Below, in pieces: positions 43,520 to 53,052 of a DNA stretch of 64,000 nucleotides. The stretch comes from Salinicola avicenniae (lineage in GTDB: Bacteria > Pseudomonadota > Gammaproteobacteria > Pseudomonadales > Halomonadaceae), in assembly GCF_023736115.1 (NCBI RefSeq), contig NZ_JAKQZC010000004.1, positions 1 through 64,000 on the forward strand, written 5' to 3'. The stretch's first letter is position 1. Each line of letters opens with the position of its first letter. The notes beneath the pieces were generated by a model that had not been told where the DNA came from, made no database searches, and worked only from the letters and a program-made list of their open reading frames with translations. Both the position numbers and the translations under genes were made by a program.

Positions 43520-46500
43520 ATGAACCGGGTTTCATCCACTCTGAATGCTTTCAGGTTTCAGCGCTCTTCGGACACTGCCGGACAGCCGTCCGCTCGCTCG
43601 TCGCACGGCGAGGGGGCCTCGAGAGCCCGTCTTCACGAGACTGCCGGGCTGGTGCAGCAGCACCTCAAGAGTCGCCTTGCGCGTGCCGGTCGCCTGTTGC
43701 ACCTGCGGGGGCGCCATGCCGCCACGTCCGAGACTGAGGTCACGCAGGGGCGTCCCGGTTTTCGCGTCTTCAGTACCTTCAAGCCAAGCCAGACAGAGTT
43801 GAACGCGCGGCGGGCCGAGGCGGCGCGTGGCGACGATGCGGACGCGAATGACGAGCCTGAGCGTCCTCGACTCGAGAACGGTCGCTTCCGGATGGCATCC
43901 GGCGCCGGACGTTATCTGGAGGAACGGCTGAACCACGAGAATGCCCGGTTCGTCGAGGGCCAGGAGGACGGGAGCGGTTTCCGTTTTCGCGACCAGCAGG
44001 GGCGGGACTTTCATGTCCAGCAGACGCAAATCATGGCCGGGGCGCTGCGCGCGAGCCAACGACGTGCACCGGGCGATGCGCGTGCCAATCCCCCCGGCGC
44101 GCCCGACCGCGAGCATCTGGGGGTCGTCAGCGGCATTCACGGCAGTCGTGACGAGGGTCAGTATCGGCTGGTCGGCACGCGGGTCCATCGTTACGACGAT
44201 CAGGGCGGCGACTGGCAGGCGCTGGCCGACGAGACACGCTATCAACGGCTGGCCCGACATGCCGACGGCCGCGTGTACGGTACGCCGAGCGGTGCCTGGG
44301 ATGTTTCCATCAGTGCCGACGGTTTTCGCTTCGACCTGCCGCGGCGAGACAATTCGCGTATCCGTATCAGCGAGCTACCAGGCAGGGGGCCGGATTTCGC
44401 CGAGGGGCGGGATATCGGTCTGTCATTGCGTCTGACGCAGGCGGATGGACGCCCGCTGAAGGCCACGCGCATTGCCCACGCCAGTGACCAGGTGCTCTAC
44501 GCCGCAGATCAGGCGGGGACGCTTTTCCGAACCGACGCGCTGCCGGCGCTGGCCGCTGCCGGCGAGGATGTCGGCAGTGACGGGGCAGAGCCGACCTACT
44601 TTTATCTCGATGGCGAGGAGGATGCGCCGATCCGCTCGGTGGCCGACCGCAGCGGCCGGCTGTTTGAGACGTCGACGTCGGAACAGTCGCTCGCAATGGT
44701 GCCGTTCGACATGGCGCCGATCGAGGCTTTTCTCGGTCGCCAGCTCAAGACCGAAGGCTTCATGCACGACGAGAGTGGCCGGCTCAACCTGCTCGTCAGG
44801 GATCGGCATGATCAGCTGCACAGCGTCTACATCGACGAAAACGCCAATGTCCAACCGGGCTGGAATCTGACGGATGCGGTGGTCATGACGCTCGCGGGTG
44901 CGGACCGCGATGCTCCGAGTGATGATCACGTGGTCGATCTGGGCCGACGCGGCAACCTCGCGCTACACGAGGGGACGCTGCGTGTGCAGGGCCCTGACGA
45001 GGCAAACTGGAGCAGTACGCGCATCGACGGCATCGACAGGCTTGAGCAGGGGTTGGACAACGTCGCCTATATCCTGCGCCATGGGAAGGTCAGGCCGCTC
45101 GATATTCAGTATACCGGGTCCCGCATGCCGGTCGACGACCTGCATGAGCTGAGTCCGTCGCAGCGACGCACGCGCGTGGCGATGGATAAGACGATCGCTG
45201 GCGGGGGCGGGCAGACCGTTCAGGCTTTCGCGGTCGCCGACAGGGATCGTTTCCTGACGCTTGATGACCAAGGTGCTTGCCGGGCGCGAGTTGACGGACG
45301 AGACATCGCGATCCCGCTGCCGGCTGGCGTGCCGTCGGCCCGGGATCTGGCGCTTGATGGCGATCAGACTCTGCACCTGCTCGATGCGCGAGGGCGCCTG
45401 CATTCACTGGCGCGGCGTCAGTGGCAGCGCCTGATGCCCGACACGGCACGCTGGCAGGCGACGGCACCGCCCGCGGGCTTGCCGGTGGATAGTGTGACAT
45501 CGGATGCCTCGGGCCAGCTCAGTGCCAGCGCCGGCGGGCGACGTTTCAGCCTGAGACAGTCGGCATCGGGGGCGCCGACCTGGCAGCCTGGCGACCGGGT
45601 GGCTCGCGAGGTGCCGCTGGCGGAGGGCGCCGCCGGCCGGCTTCACGAACAGCTACAGCAGCAGCACGATCCGGGAAAAGGCATGCGCCATGGAGATGCC
45701 CATACCACGGAGACACACAGTGTGTTCGGCTCTGCCGGCAATAGCCTCAATCCTCTGAGGCAGCGACATGCGGTTTCCGACATGGCCAATCACCTGCGCC
45801 CACGAGGTGACGCCGGGCGGGCGATGCGTGACCTGGGGCGCCGGAATGGCGGGCGCGATGATCTGCAGACGCTTTACCGGGAAGAACGCGCCATGGTAGC
45901 ACGCCTGCCACAACTGGTGGCGGCGTCACCGGCGGCCGCCCCAGCGGACCTTGCGGCGCGGGTCGAGGCGCTGCGGCAGGGCGAGCCTGCCGACGCTCGT
46001 CTTCCCCTGTTGACCAGCCTCGAGCACTGGGGCGAGAAGCTCGACACCCGCAGCTACGGGGATATCATTCGGCTGGGCGAGATTCACCGCCAGCAGACAC
46101 CGGCGGATTCGGGCCTTATCGGGCGGGCACGACAGCGCCTGAGCGGGCGCGCCGGCGATGCCGAAGCGCCGAACCTGCTGGCCGATATTCACCGGCTGTT
46201 GCTGCGCTATCCCGGCACGGCCGACAACCGGTCGGCGCAGGCCCTCGGCGAGCTGTTGCAGCGCGGGATGGTGATCGCCTACCCAACCCGACAGACCGAG
46301 CGAGATCGACGCGATCCGACAGCCATTCTGCGGGCCAGCCTGATTCAGAACGGCGATACGCTGCGTGCGCTTCATGAGATCGCCGCCGGTCTCGAAAGCG
46401 AGGCGGCGTCCGGCTTGCCGGAAGGCCGCCTCGATGCGCTCAAGCAGCGCTTCGACCAGCTGATATACGACGGCTTCGACACCTCGGAGCTGCAGCAGTA

Positions 46501-48514
46501 TGCCGCGGCGTCGTTCAACAGCTATCGCAGTCTGGAGCGCGTCGCGGCGGCCCACGAGGCACTCAATCGCGATCTCGCTGAGTCCGGGCGTCCGCTCAAC
46601 CGGCATCTGCAGCGGACGCTGGAGGGCGGCGACAACCTGGAACAGGCGTTGACGACGCAGGTGCGCAGCATGCGCGAGGGGGATGAAACCAAACTCGGTA
46701 CGTCCCGTTCCGGTACGCTGGCCACGCCGTATCTCTTTCCGGCCCCCGGCGTGCCGATCTATACGTCGGCCAGCGCCAGCGCCGAGCGCGGCAACGAGAT
46801 GAAAGTCGCGCGCCGGGATGAAGGCGTGAAGCTATCGCTGTCCCGTAAGCAGGCTGCCAGTCTCAGCAATACCTGGGGGACCTTCCTGGTCTCTGCCGGT
46901 GGGGTGACGGAGTCCCCCATGCCGCGGATCAACGATCAGGCATCGTCCGGCCTCTTCTCCGGTGTGGATCTCGACGGCAGCGTGAGCCGAAGCACTCAGG
47001 ACAGCCTGGCCATGAATCTGCATGGCAACGAGATCCAGAGCGTCATGCGCCATTTCACGCAGCGTAACGCCCGCCTGCTCGACCTGCTGCGTATCGGTCA
47101 CGACCCGTCGGTGTCGCGCACCGTGACCCAACAGGCACAACTGGATCTGAGTGCCATTCCCGCGGACCTGCGAATCAGTCTGGGAGATACCCAGTCATCG
47201 CCCTCTGCCTGGTTCCGAGCCGGCATCGGTCTCTCCGGAAGCCTCAACCTCGTTACCCGTGAGCGGGAGCACAAGGAGACTCATGGACCTGGCGGCAAGG
47301 TCGAGCAGGCAACCCGTCACCGGACCGATCTCTTTTCCCAGGCCAGCGCGGGAGTGCTGTTCCGCCCCGTGCAGGCCGTCGCGAGCAGCGAGCACGCGTT
47401 CCAGCGTGTGCCATTGGAGATCTCTTCCAAGATCACGCTGGACCGCTCGAAGGCCAATACCTTCAGTGTCGCTTTCAAGACGCCCCAGACGGTCAAGCCG
47501 GCATCGATCGACAAGTTGGTGAAGTCGCTCAAGGAGGCATTCCCCGAGCGCCGCGAGGGCATCGACGCGGCGAACGCCGAGACGCGGCCGGTCTCCGACA
47601 GGCTGGCGGGACTGCAGCGCTGGCGTGAAGGGCAGACCGCCGGTGGCGGCGCGCTGAACGACGAACAGCACACGGTACTGCATGCGCTGGGGCAGCTCGT
47701 GCGCCAGCAGCGTGCCTATGACACCGGTGTACGCCAGTTCGCCTCGGCCACCAAGACGCTGGCGCTCCCGTCCGCCAAGGGCTGGCTGGCACCGCCGAAG
47801 GGGCCAGCTGACGAGGCCAATACGGCAAGTGGGAATCGTCGTGGCCAGTGGTGGAAAGGGGGGCTGAGCCAATACCTGACGGCGCAACGCGACGAGTTGC
47901 GTACGCGCGCCCAGCAGCCATGGCTTCAGGGGGCGTCGGCGGAGAACCAGCGACAGGTGCGAGATCTGATGGTGCGACAGCCGCGTTTCGCCGATCTGGT
48001 CAGCGCGCTGGAGGCACGCAATACGGCGGCCGAAGCGGAATTCGAGCTCAAGGATAGCGTGCGCGAGGCACTCGAAGACCAGGTCATTGCCGGTGACGAA
48101 GGGATCGACACGGTCCTGCGCGAGGCCCTGAAGAACCCGGAGAATCTTCGCGTCGGCGGTATCAGCGTCACGCACACGGTTTCCTCGCCCAGCGCCTTTG
48201 CCACCCCGCCTTTCCTGATCGGCTTCGGTAGCAAGGCAGAGCTGCAGCACACGCAGCAGCGCGGCTCGATCAAATTCGAGTATGGCGCGGATCCCGACCG
48301 CCCCATGGCGGTCGTAGCCGGGGGCGGGTTCGCTCTGCAGGACAATGCCAGCCCACTGCATACCCGATTGCAGCAGCGCGGCGTACGTTTCCACTATCTT
48401 GCCAACCTGACGCCCCCCGCGGAGGAAGCCGAAGAGGTCGAGACCCAGGAGCCTCGCGAGGTGCGCGGTCCGACCTACGAGACGGCATCGCGCCCCGGTC
48501 GCGGCGGCTTGTAG
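43520..48514 (+). CDS. dspE: AvrE/DspE-family type III effector
   Basis: 1664 residues, the largest gene in the window. The N-terminal ~120 residues are Ser/Arg-rich and disordered, fit for secretion and chaperone binding. A long beta-propeller-like region follows (about 120-700, repeated short strands such as DGRVYGTPSGAWDVSISADG and GRLFETSTSEQSL). A helical middle and a beta-rich C-terminal third (DTQSSPSAWFRAGIGLSGSL, DLFSQASAGVLFRPV) follow, ending in EVRGPTYETASRPGRGGL. AvrE-family proteins (1600-1900 residues) cause water-soaking and cell death in plants and are reported to form solute channels in the host membrane. It is shorter than Erwinia DspE (1838) but has no break. I saw no clear WxxxE motif. 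Confidence 0.88.
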   Translation: MNRVSSTLNAFRFQRSSDTAGQPSARSSHGEGASRARLHETAGLVQQHLKSRLARAGRLLHLRGRHAATSETEVTQGRPGFRVFSTFKPSQTELNARRAEAARGDDADANDEPERPRLENGRFRMASGAGRYLEERLNHENARFVEGQEDGSGFRFRDQQGRDFHVQQTQIMAGALRASQRRAPGDARANPPGAPDREHLGVVSGIHGSRDEGQYRLVGTRVHRYDDQGGDWQALADETRYQRLARHADGRVYGTPSGAWDVSISADGFRFDLPRRDNSRIRISELPGRGPDFAEGRDIGLSLRLTQADGRPLKATRIAHASDQVLYAADQAGTLFRTDALPALAAAGEDVGSDGAEPTYFYLDGEEDAPIRSVADRSGRLFETSTSEQSLAMVPFDMAPIEAFLGRQLKTEGFMHDESGRLNLLVRDRHDQLHSVYIDENANVQPGWNLTDAVVMTLAGADRDAPSDDHVVDLGRRGNLALHEGTLRVQGPDEANWSSTRIDGIDRLEQGLDNVAYILRHGKVRPLDIQYTGSRMPVDDLHELSPSQRRTRVAMDKTIAGGGGQTVQAFAVADRDRFLTLDDQGACRARVDGRDIAIPLPAGVPSARDLALDGDQTLHLLDARGRLHSLARRQWQRLMPDTARWQATAPPAGLPVDSVTSDASGQLSASAGGRRFSLRQSASGAPTWQPGDRVAREVPLAEGAAGRLHEQLQQQHDPGKGMRHGDAHTTETHSVFGSAGNSLNPLRQRHAVSDMANHLRPRGDAGRAMRDLGRRNGGRDDLQTLYREERAMVARLPQLVAASPAAAPADLAARVEALRQGEPADARLPLLTSLEHWGEKLDTRSYGDIIRLGEIHRQQTPADSGLIGRARQRLSGRAGDAEAPNLLADIHRLLLRYPGTADNRSAQALGELLQRGMVIAYPTRQTERDRRDPTAILRASLIQNGDTLRALHEIAAGLESEAASGLPEGRLDALKQRFDQLIYDGFDTSELQQYAAASFNSYRSLERVAAAHEALNRDLAESGRPLNRHLQRTLEGGDNLEQALTTQVRSMREGDETKLGTSRSGTLATPYLFPAPGVPIYTSASASAERGNEMKVARRDEGVKLSLSRKQAASLSNTWGTFLVSAGGVTESPMPRINDQASSGLFSGVDLDGSVSRSTQDSLAMNLHGNEIQSVMRHFTQRNARLLDLLRIGHDPSVSRTVTQQAQLDLSAIPADLRISLGDTQSSPSAWFRAGIGLSGSLNLVTREREHKETHGPGGKVEQATRHRTDLFSQASAGVLFRPVQAVASSEHAFQRVPLEISSKITLDRSKANTFSVAFKTPQTVKPASIDKLVKSLKEAFPERREGIDAANAETRPVSDRLAGLQRWREGQTAGGGALNDEQHTVLHALGQLVRQQRAYDTGVRQFASATKTLALPSAKGWLAPPKGPADEANTASGNRRGQWWKGGLSQYLTAQRDELRTRAQQPWLQGASAENQRQVRDLMVRQPRFADLVSALEARNTAAEAEFELKDSVREALEDQVIAGDEGIDTVLREALKNPENLRVGGISVTHTVSSPSAFATPPFLIGFGSKAELQHTQQRGSIKFEYGADPDRPMAVVAGGGFALQDNASPLHTRLQQRGVRFHYLANLTPPAEEAEEVETQEPREVRGPTYETASRPGRGGL

Positions 48515-48562
48515 CGCCGCGCCTGCTCGCCGATGGGCACATGCCCGTTCGGCACACTCGGG

Positions 48563-51061
48563 CTATCTGGCGTCGGTCAGGGCGCTTGACTCGACAGTGA
48601 GGGCGAGTCGTGGCGCGAGCTCTCCCGGCCGGTCGATGCCGTAGCCTTGGACATAGTCGACGCCCAGCGCCCCGAGGATGGCACGGATCTCGGCGTTTTC
48701 GACAAACTCCGCCACCGTCTTCAAGCCGAGGCTGTGGCCGAGCCCGCGGATCGAGGCGACGATGGCTCGATTCACCTCGTTGCCGGGCAGGTCGCGAATG
48801 AAGCTGCCGTCGATCTTGATCTGATGGATCGGTAGGGCGGCGAGATAGGCGAATGAGGACATGCCGCTACCGAAATCATCGAGAGAGAAGCGGCAGCCGT
48901 GGCGACTGAGCGTCTGCATGAAGCGCTGCGCGGTATCGAATCCGGAGATGGCGGCGGTCTCGGTGATCTCGAAGCAGATCAAGTCGGGCGGGATCGCGAA
49001 CGCGCGTAACTGCTCGAGAATCCAGGCGGCGAGACCTTCATCGCTCAGGCTTTGTCCCGATAGGTTGATGGAGAATCGGTAGCGGATGCCGTCGCGTCGC
49101 GGCTGTCGGGAGAGGATCTGGAAGGTGTGATGAATGACCCAGCGATCGATCTCCGGCATCAGGTCCCCTCGCTCGGCGACGGGGAGGAACGTACCGGGCG
49201 CCACGTGGGCACCGTCGTCATCGAGGTAGCGCAAAAGCACCTCGTGATATTGGCGCTCCTCCCCCGCTGCGGCGACGGTCGGGACGATCCGCTGGGCATA
49301 CAGCACGAAGCGATCGTGCTTCAGCGCATCCTTGATCCGCGGAATCCAGAGGGCTTCGTGCTGACGCTGTAGCGCCTGGCGGTCGCCCTCCTCGTAGATC
49401 TTGAGCCGATTGCGGCCGTTGCATTTGGCGCTGTAGCAGGCGCGGTCGGCGGCAATCATGACCTCGTCGATCGAGGTAAAGCGACCGTTCATCACGACCA
49501 GGCCGATGCTGACCCCCAGACCGTAGTGCTGACCATCGTGTTCATGGGCGTAGGTCGAGACGGCGTACCGCAGCCGCTCGACATTGCGCAATACGTTTTC
49601 CTGCAGCTGCTGGCATACGATGACGGCGAACTCGTCACCGCCCAACCGGGCCACGAAGTCGTTCGGTTCGAAGCTGGCGAGCAGGATGCGGGCGAAATCA
49701 CGCAGGACCTCGTCGCCCGCGCCATGGCCGCAGCTGTCGTTGATGACCTTGAAGTGGTCGAGATCCAGAAAGAGCAGGTAGTCGTTGCCGCTATCCAGGC
49801 GTTGACGGTAGCGCAGCAGCTCCTGATCCAGCGCGCGGCGGTTGTTCAGGCCGGTCAGACTGTCGTGCAGCGCTTCGTGCGCGAGTCGCCCCATCATCTC
49901 ACGCCGAAATGAGATATCGCGCAGGATCGCGACCGCGCCGATGACGTCGCCGTTACGGGCGTGGAGTGGCGAGGCCTTGAGATCGATAAAGTGGTGCTGT
50001 TGGTCCCAGGCGGCCAGCATGATATCGGAGTAGAGATGCACCACCTGACCGTGTGCCAATACCGGTGCCAGGGGCGACTCGATGGCCTGTGTCTCGAACT
50101 CGCTATGCAGGTGGCAGAGCGCATCGAAGGGGCGTTGCAGGTCGAAGCTGTCATCGACGCCGAGCAGTTTCAGCGCCCGGGGATTGGCATGCTGGACAAT
50201 GCCGTGCTGATCGACGGTCAACACCCCGTCGTCGATCGCGTTGAGCATCATGCGTCCGTGGGTACGTTCGTGATCGAGCGTCTGGTGGGTACTGTCGAGC
50301 AGGTGCTGGAGCTCTCGCCCCATGCGAATCTGTGCACTGAGCTTACCGTCGGCCAGCAGCTGAATCAGGGTGAAGCCGAGAATCATCAGCGTCGCGATCG
50401 CAACCGACAAGGCGAGCCAGAGGGTATTGGCACCCGCCGCGTCGTGCGTGGTGGCCATGTCCATGCGAACCGCCGCCATGCCGGTATAGTGCATGCCGCA
50501 GATCGCCAACCCCATGACGCCGGCGGATAGCAACCGAGCCTGCCAGAACCCCTCGGCGGGCCGCTCGCTGTGGAAGCGGAACAGTCCCAGAGCCACGGTG
50601 GCGGCGATCACGGCGATCGCGATGGAGAGCAGCAGCAGTGGCAGGTCGTAGGACCAGTCCCCGCCGCCCATTTCCATGGCGGCCATACCGAGGTAGTGCA
50701 TCAGCGCGATACCGCTGCCCATGACCAGCCCGCCGGGAACCAGCATCCAGCGGCGAGTGGCCCGATCGGCGGCCAGTCGCAGTGCCAGAGCCGCGCTGAT
50801 GATAGCCAGCAGCAGGGAGAGCAGCGTCAGCCCTGGCCCATAGTCGATACCGGCCGCCGGATTCCACGCCAGCATACCGACGAAGTGCATCGACCATACG
50901 CCGAGCCCCATGGCGCAGCTACCGCAGCACAGCCAGAATCGCCGCATGCTGGCGCCGAGCGTCTGGCGAAGGCGGCGTGTCAGCTCCAGTGCAGTGAACG
51001 AAGCCAGCGTCGCGACCAGATAGGAGAGCGCGACCAGCGGCAGGTTCCAGTCAGCCAGCAT
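48563..51061 (-). CDS. membrane MHYT-PAS-GGDEF-EAL signalling protein
   Basis: An 832-residue cyclic-di-GMP enzyme. The N-terminal seven-helix MHYT sensor carries the repeated motifs MHFVGM, MHYLGM and MHYTGM, thought to bind copper and sense a gas. A PAS domain (NAIDDGVLTVDQHGIVQHANPRAL) follows. The diguanylate cyclase domain has an intact GGDEF. The product-inhibition site five residues before it reads EPND, not RxxD. The phosphodiesterase domain has EVLLR in place of EALLR and conserved DDFGSGMSS and KIDGSFIRD. The start at 51061 (MLADWNLP) is normal for the family; longer frames exist. It ends 48 bases from the effector gene, convergent with it. Confidence 0.88.
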   Translation of the reverse strand: MLADWNLPLVALSYLVATLASFTALELTRRLRQTLGASMRRFWLCCGSCAMGLGVWSMHFVGMLAWNPAAGIDYGPGLTLLSLLLAIISAALALRLAADRATRRWMLVPGGLVMGSGIALMHYLGMAAMEMGGGDWSYDLPLLLLSIAIAVIAATVALGLFRFHSERPAEGFWQARLLSAGVMGLAICGMHYTGMAAVRMDMATTHDAAGANTLWLALSVAIATLMILGFTLIQLLADGKLSAQIRMGRELQHLLDSTHQTLDHERTHGRMMLNAIDDGVLTVDQHGIVQHANPRALKLLGVDDSFDLQRPFDALCHLHSEFETQAIESPLAPVLAHGQVVHLYSDIMLAAWDQQHHFIDLKASPLHARNGDVIGAVAILRDISFRREMMGRLAHEALHDSLTGLNNRRALDQELLRYRQRLDSGNDYLLFLDLDHFKVINDSCGHGAGDEVLRDFARILLASFEPNDFVARLGGDEFAVIVCQQLQENVLRNVERLRYAVSTYAHEHDGQHYGLGVSIGLVVMNGRFTSIDEVMIAADRACYSAKCNGRNRLKIYEEGDRQALQRQHEALWIPRIKDALKHDRFVLYAQRIVPTVAAAGEERQYHEVLLRYLDDDGAHVAPGTFLPVAERGDLMPEIDRWVIHHTFQILSRQPRRDGIRYRFSINLSGQSLSDEGLAAWILEQLRAFAIPPDLICFEITETAAISGFDTAQRFMQTLSRHGCRFSLDDFGSGMSSFAYLAALPIHQIKIDGSFIRDLPGNEVNRAIVASIRGLGHSLGLKTVAEFVENAEIRAILGALGVDYVQGYGIDRPGELAPRLALTVESSALTDAR

Positions 51062-51466
51062 GGGGGAGAGTCTCGGTTGGCAAGGGGGAAACACGCGCAT
51101 CAAGAAGGCGCTCGATAGGTCTATCGGCCGAAAGCTAAGTATTTTTAATTGCGCGGTCCGATTCAGCCTGGCGCCATCGTGACCGCGGGCATGGCGGGTC
51201 AGGGGCGCCCACGTGTGAAGAGACTGGAACGAAGTGGGCCGGGGCGGGTGAGAGAGCAAGGCGTCTCGCGATCAACGTCCGGCAAGGGCAAAGATTCATG
51301 AGAATAGATCATGGGTGCTATCAGCCTGGCGTCTACGCAAATCCGTGTTCATCCGCGTCGAGCGCACTAGGCTGTAGCCATGGCGAACCTGACTTCGCTT
51401 GACCGACATAATAACGAGACAACCCGTGACTCGGCGCCCGACGCCGCGTTCGAGAGGACCTAGCTT
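51062..51466. other. intergenic region, divergent promoters
   Basis: 405 bases between the divergent signalling gene and paoA. I see no gene, repeat or RNA here. A short AT-rich patch (AAGTATTTTTAATTG near 51136) and the stretch before 51467 must hold the two promoters, but no good -35/-10 pair stands out. Confidence 0.5.
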
Positions 51467-52102
51467 ATGAGCCCTCCCATTCGATTCGAGATGCGTCGAC
51501 GAACCTTTCTGGTGGGAACCGCCAGTGCGGTCGTCGCGGCCAATATCCCCTGGCGAGCCAACGCCCAGCCGACCTCGCTGGCCGGGCCGGAACGTTCCAC
51601 CTTCACGCTCGTCGTCAATGGCGAGCCGCGAGAACTGGCGGTCGACAACCGCACCACGTTGCTCGATGCGCTGCGCGAACACCTGCAGCTGACTGGCACC
51701 AAGAAGGGCTGCGACCACGGCCAGTGCGGTGCCTGCACGGTCAACGTCAACGGCGAGCGTATCAACTCGTGCCTGAGCCTGGCAGTGATGCACCAGGGCG
51801 ATGAGGTGACCACCATCGAAGGTCTCGGTACGCCCCAGCAGCTCGATCCGATGCAGCAGGCGTTCTTCGATCACGACGGCTTCCAGTGCGGCTACTGCAC
51901 GCCGGGACAGATCTGTTCGGCCAAGGCCGTGCTGGAGGAGATCCGCGATAACGTGCCGAGTCATGTGACGCAGGACCTGACGGCGCGGATCGAAGCCACG
52001 GACGAGGAGATTCGCGAGCGCATGTCGGGCAACATCTGCCGCTGCGGCGCCTACGCCAATATTCTCGAAGCGATTCACCAGGCGGCGGGGGAACCGACAT
52101 GA
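51467..52102 (+). CDS. paoA: aldehyde oxidoreductase iron-sulfur subunit PaoA
   Basis: A 211-residue small subunit of a xanthine-oxidase-family periplasmic aldehyde oxidoreductase. A twin-arginine signal ([16 protein letters not shown]) is at residues 10-25. The ferredoxin-like [2Fe-2S] cluster uses Cys82, 87, 90 and 102. The second cluster uses Cys141, 144, 191 and 193 ([14 protein letters not shown]). The Tat signal on this subunit carries the folded heterotrimer to the periplasm in E. coli. It overlaps paoB by ATGA. Confidence 0.92.
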   Translation: MSPPIRFEMRRRTFLVGTASAVVAANIPWRANAQPTSLAGPERSTFTLVVNGEPRELAVDNRTTLLDALREHLQLTGTKKGCDHGQCGACTVNVNGERINSCLSLAVMHQGDEVTTIEGLGTPQQLDPMQQAFFDHDGFQCGYCTPGQICSAKAVLEEIRDNVPSHVTQDLTARIEATDEEIRERMSGNICRCGAYANILEAIHQAAGEPT

Positions 52103-53049
52103 GAGCGTTTTCCTACGAACGGGTTAGCGCGCCGGCGCAGGCGGCCTCGAGGGCGGCCGAAGTCCCCGGCGCCAAGTTCATCGCCGGCGGGACCAACCTG
52201 CTCGACCTGATGAAGCTCGAGATCGAGACGCCGGTCCACCTGATCGACGTCAGCGGCACCGGGCTCGACAGCATCTCCGACACTCGTGAGGGCGGCTTGC
52301 GCATCGGTGCCCTGGTCAGCAATACCGACCTGGCCGCCAACGAACGGGTGCGGCGGGAGTATGGCGTGCTGACGCGGGCGCTGATGGCCGGCGCCTCCGG
52401 TCAGCTGCGCAACAAGGCGACCACCGCCGGCAACCTGCTGCAGCGCACTCGCTGCCCCTACTTCTACGACACGGCGATGCCTTGCAACAAGCGTGCGCCC
52501 GGTACCGGCTGTGCGGCGTTGGGGCAGGGTGCCTTCTCGCGCCAGCTCGGCATTATCGGCACCTCTGACGCCTGCATCGCCACGCACCCCTCCGACATGG
52601 CGGTGGCCCTGCGCGTGCTCGATGCCGAGGTGGAGACCGTCACGCCTGCCGGTGCCTCGCGCACGATTCCGCTGGATGAATTCTACCGGCTACCGGGCGA
52701 TACGCCCGAGATCGAGACGGCGCTGATGCCCGGCGAGTTCATCACGGCGGTCAAGCTGCCGCCGCCGGTCGGCGGGCGTCAGGCGTACTATAAAGTGCGC
52801 GATCGCGCCTCCTACGCCTTTGCCCTGGTTTCGGTGGCGCTGGTGCGCCAGTCGGACGGCAGCGGACGCGTGGCGCTGGGCGGCGTGGCGCCACAGCCGT
52901 GGCGACGGGCACAGGCCGATGCGGCGCTGCCGGACGGGGCCAACGCGGTGATGTCGCGCCTTCTGGATGGCGCCAGCCCGACCGAAGAGAACGCTTTCAA
53001 GATCCAGCTGGCCGAGCGCACGCTCGCCGGCATGCTGGCCGAGGGGTGA
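52099..53049 (+). CDS. paoB: aldehyde oxidoreductase FAD/[4Fe-4S] subunit PaoB
   Basis: A 316-residue FAD-binding subunit. [16 protein letters not shown] binds FAD pyrophosphate. The PaoB-specific insertion that binds an extra [4Fe-4S] cluster is visible with Cys119, Cys129, Cys138 and Cys159 ([21 protein letters not shown]). The C-terminal CO-dehydrogenase-flavoprotein domain ends near [10 protein letters not shown]. It passes electrons from the molybdenum site of PaoC through PaoA to its FAD. Confidence 0.93.
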   Translation: MRAFSYERVSAPAQAASRAAEVPGAKFIAGGTNLLDLMKLEIETPVHLIDVSGTGLDSISDTREGGLRIGALVSNTDLAANERVRREYGVLTRALMAGASGQLRNKATTAGNLLQRTRCPYFYDTAMPCNKRAPGTGCAALGQGAFSRQLGIIGTSDACIATHPSDMAVALRVLDAEVETVTPAGASRTIPLDEFYRLPGDTPEIETALMPGEFITAVKLPPPVGGRQAYYKVRDRASYAFALVSVALVRQSDGSGRVALGGVAPQPWRRAQADAALPDGANAVMSRLLDGASPTEENAFKIQLAERTLAGMLAEG

Positions 53050-53052
53050 TCC

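Noticed and set aside
47195..48394. 399-codon antisense frame in the AvrE-family gene
   Set aside because: It is a shadow of the plus-strand effector gene, and no promoter or ribosome site was seen.
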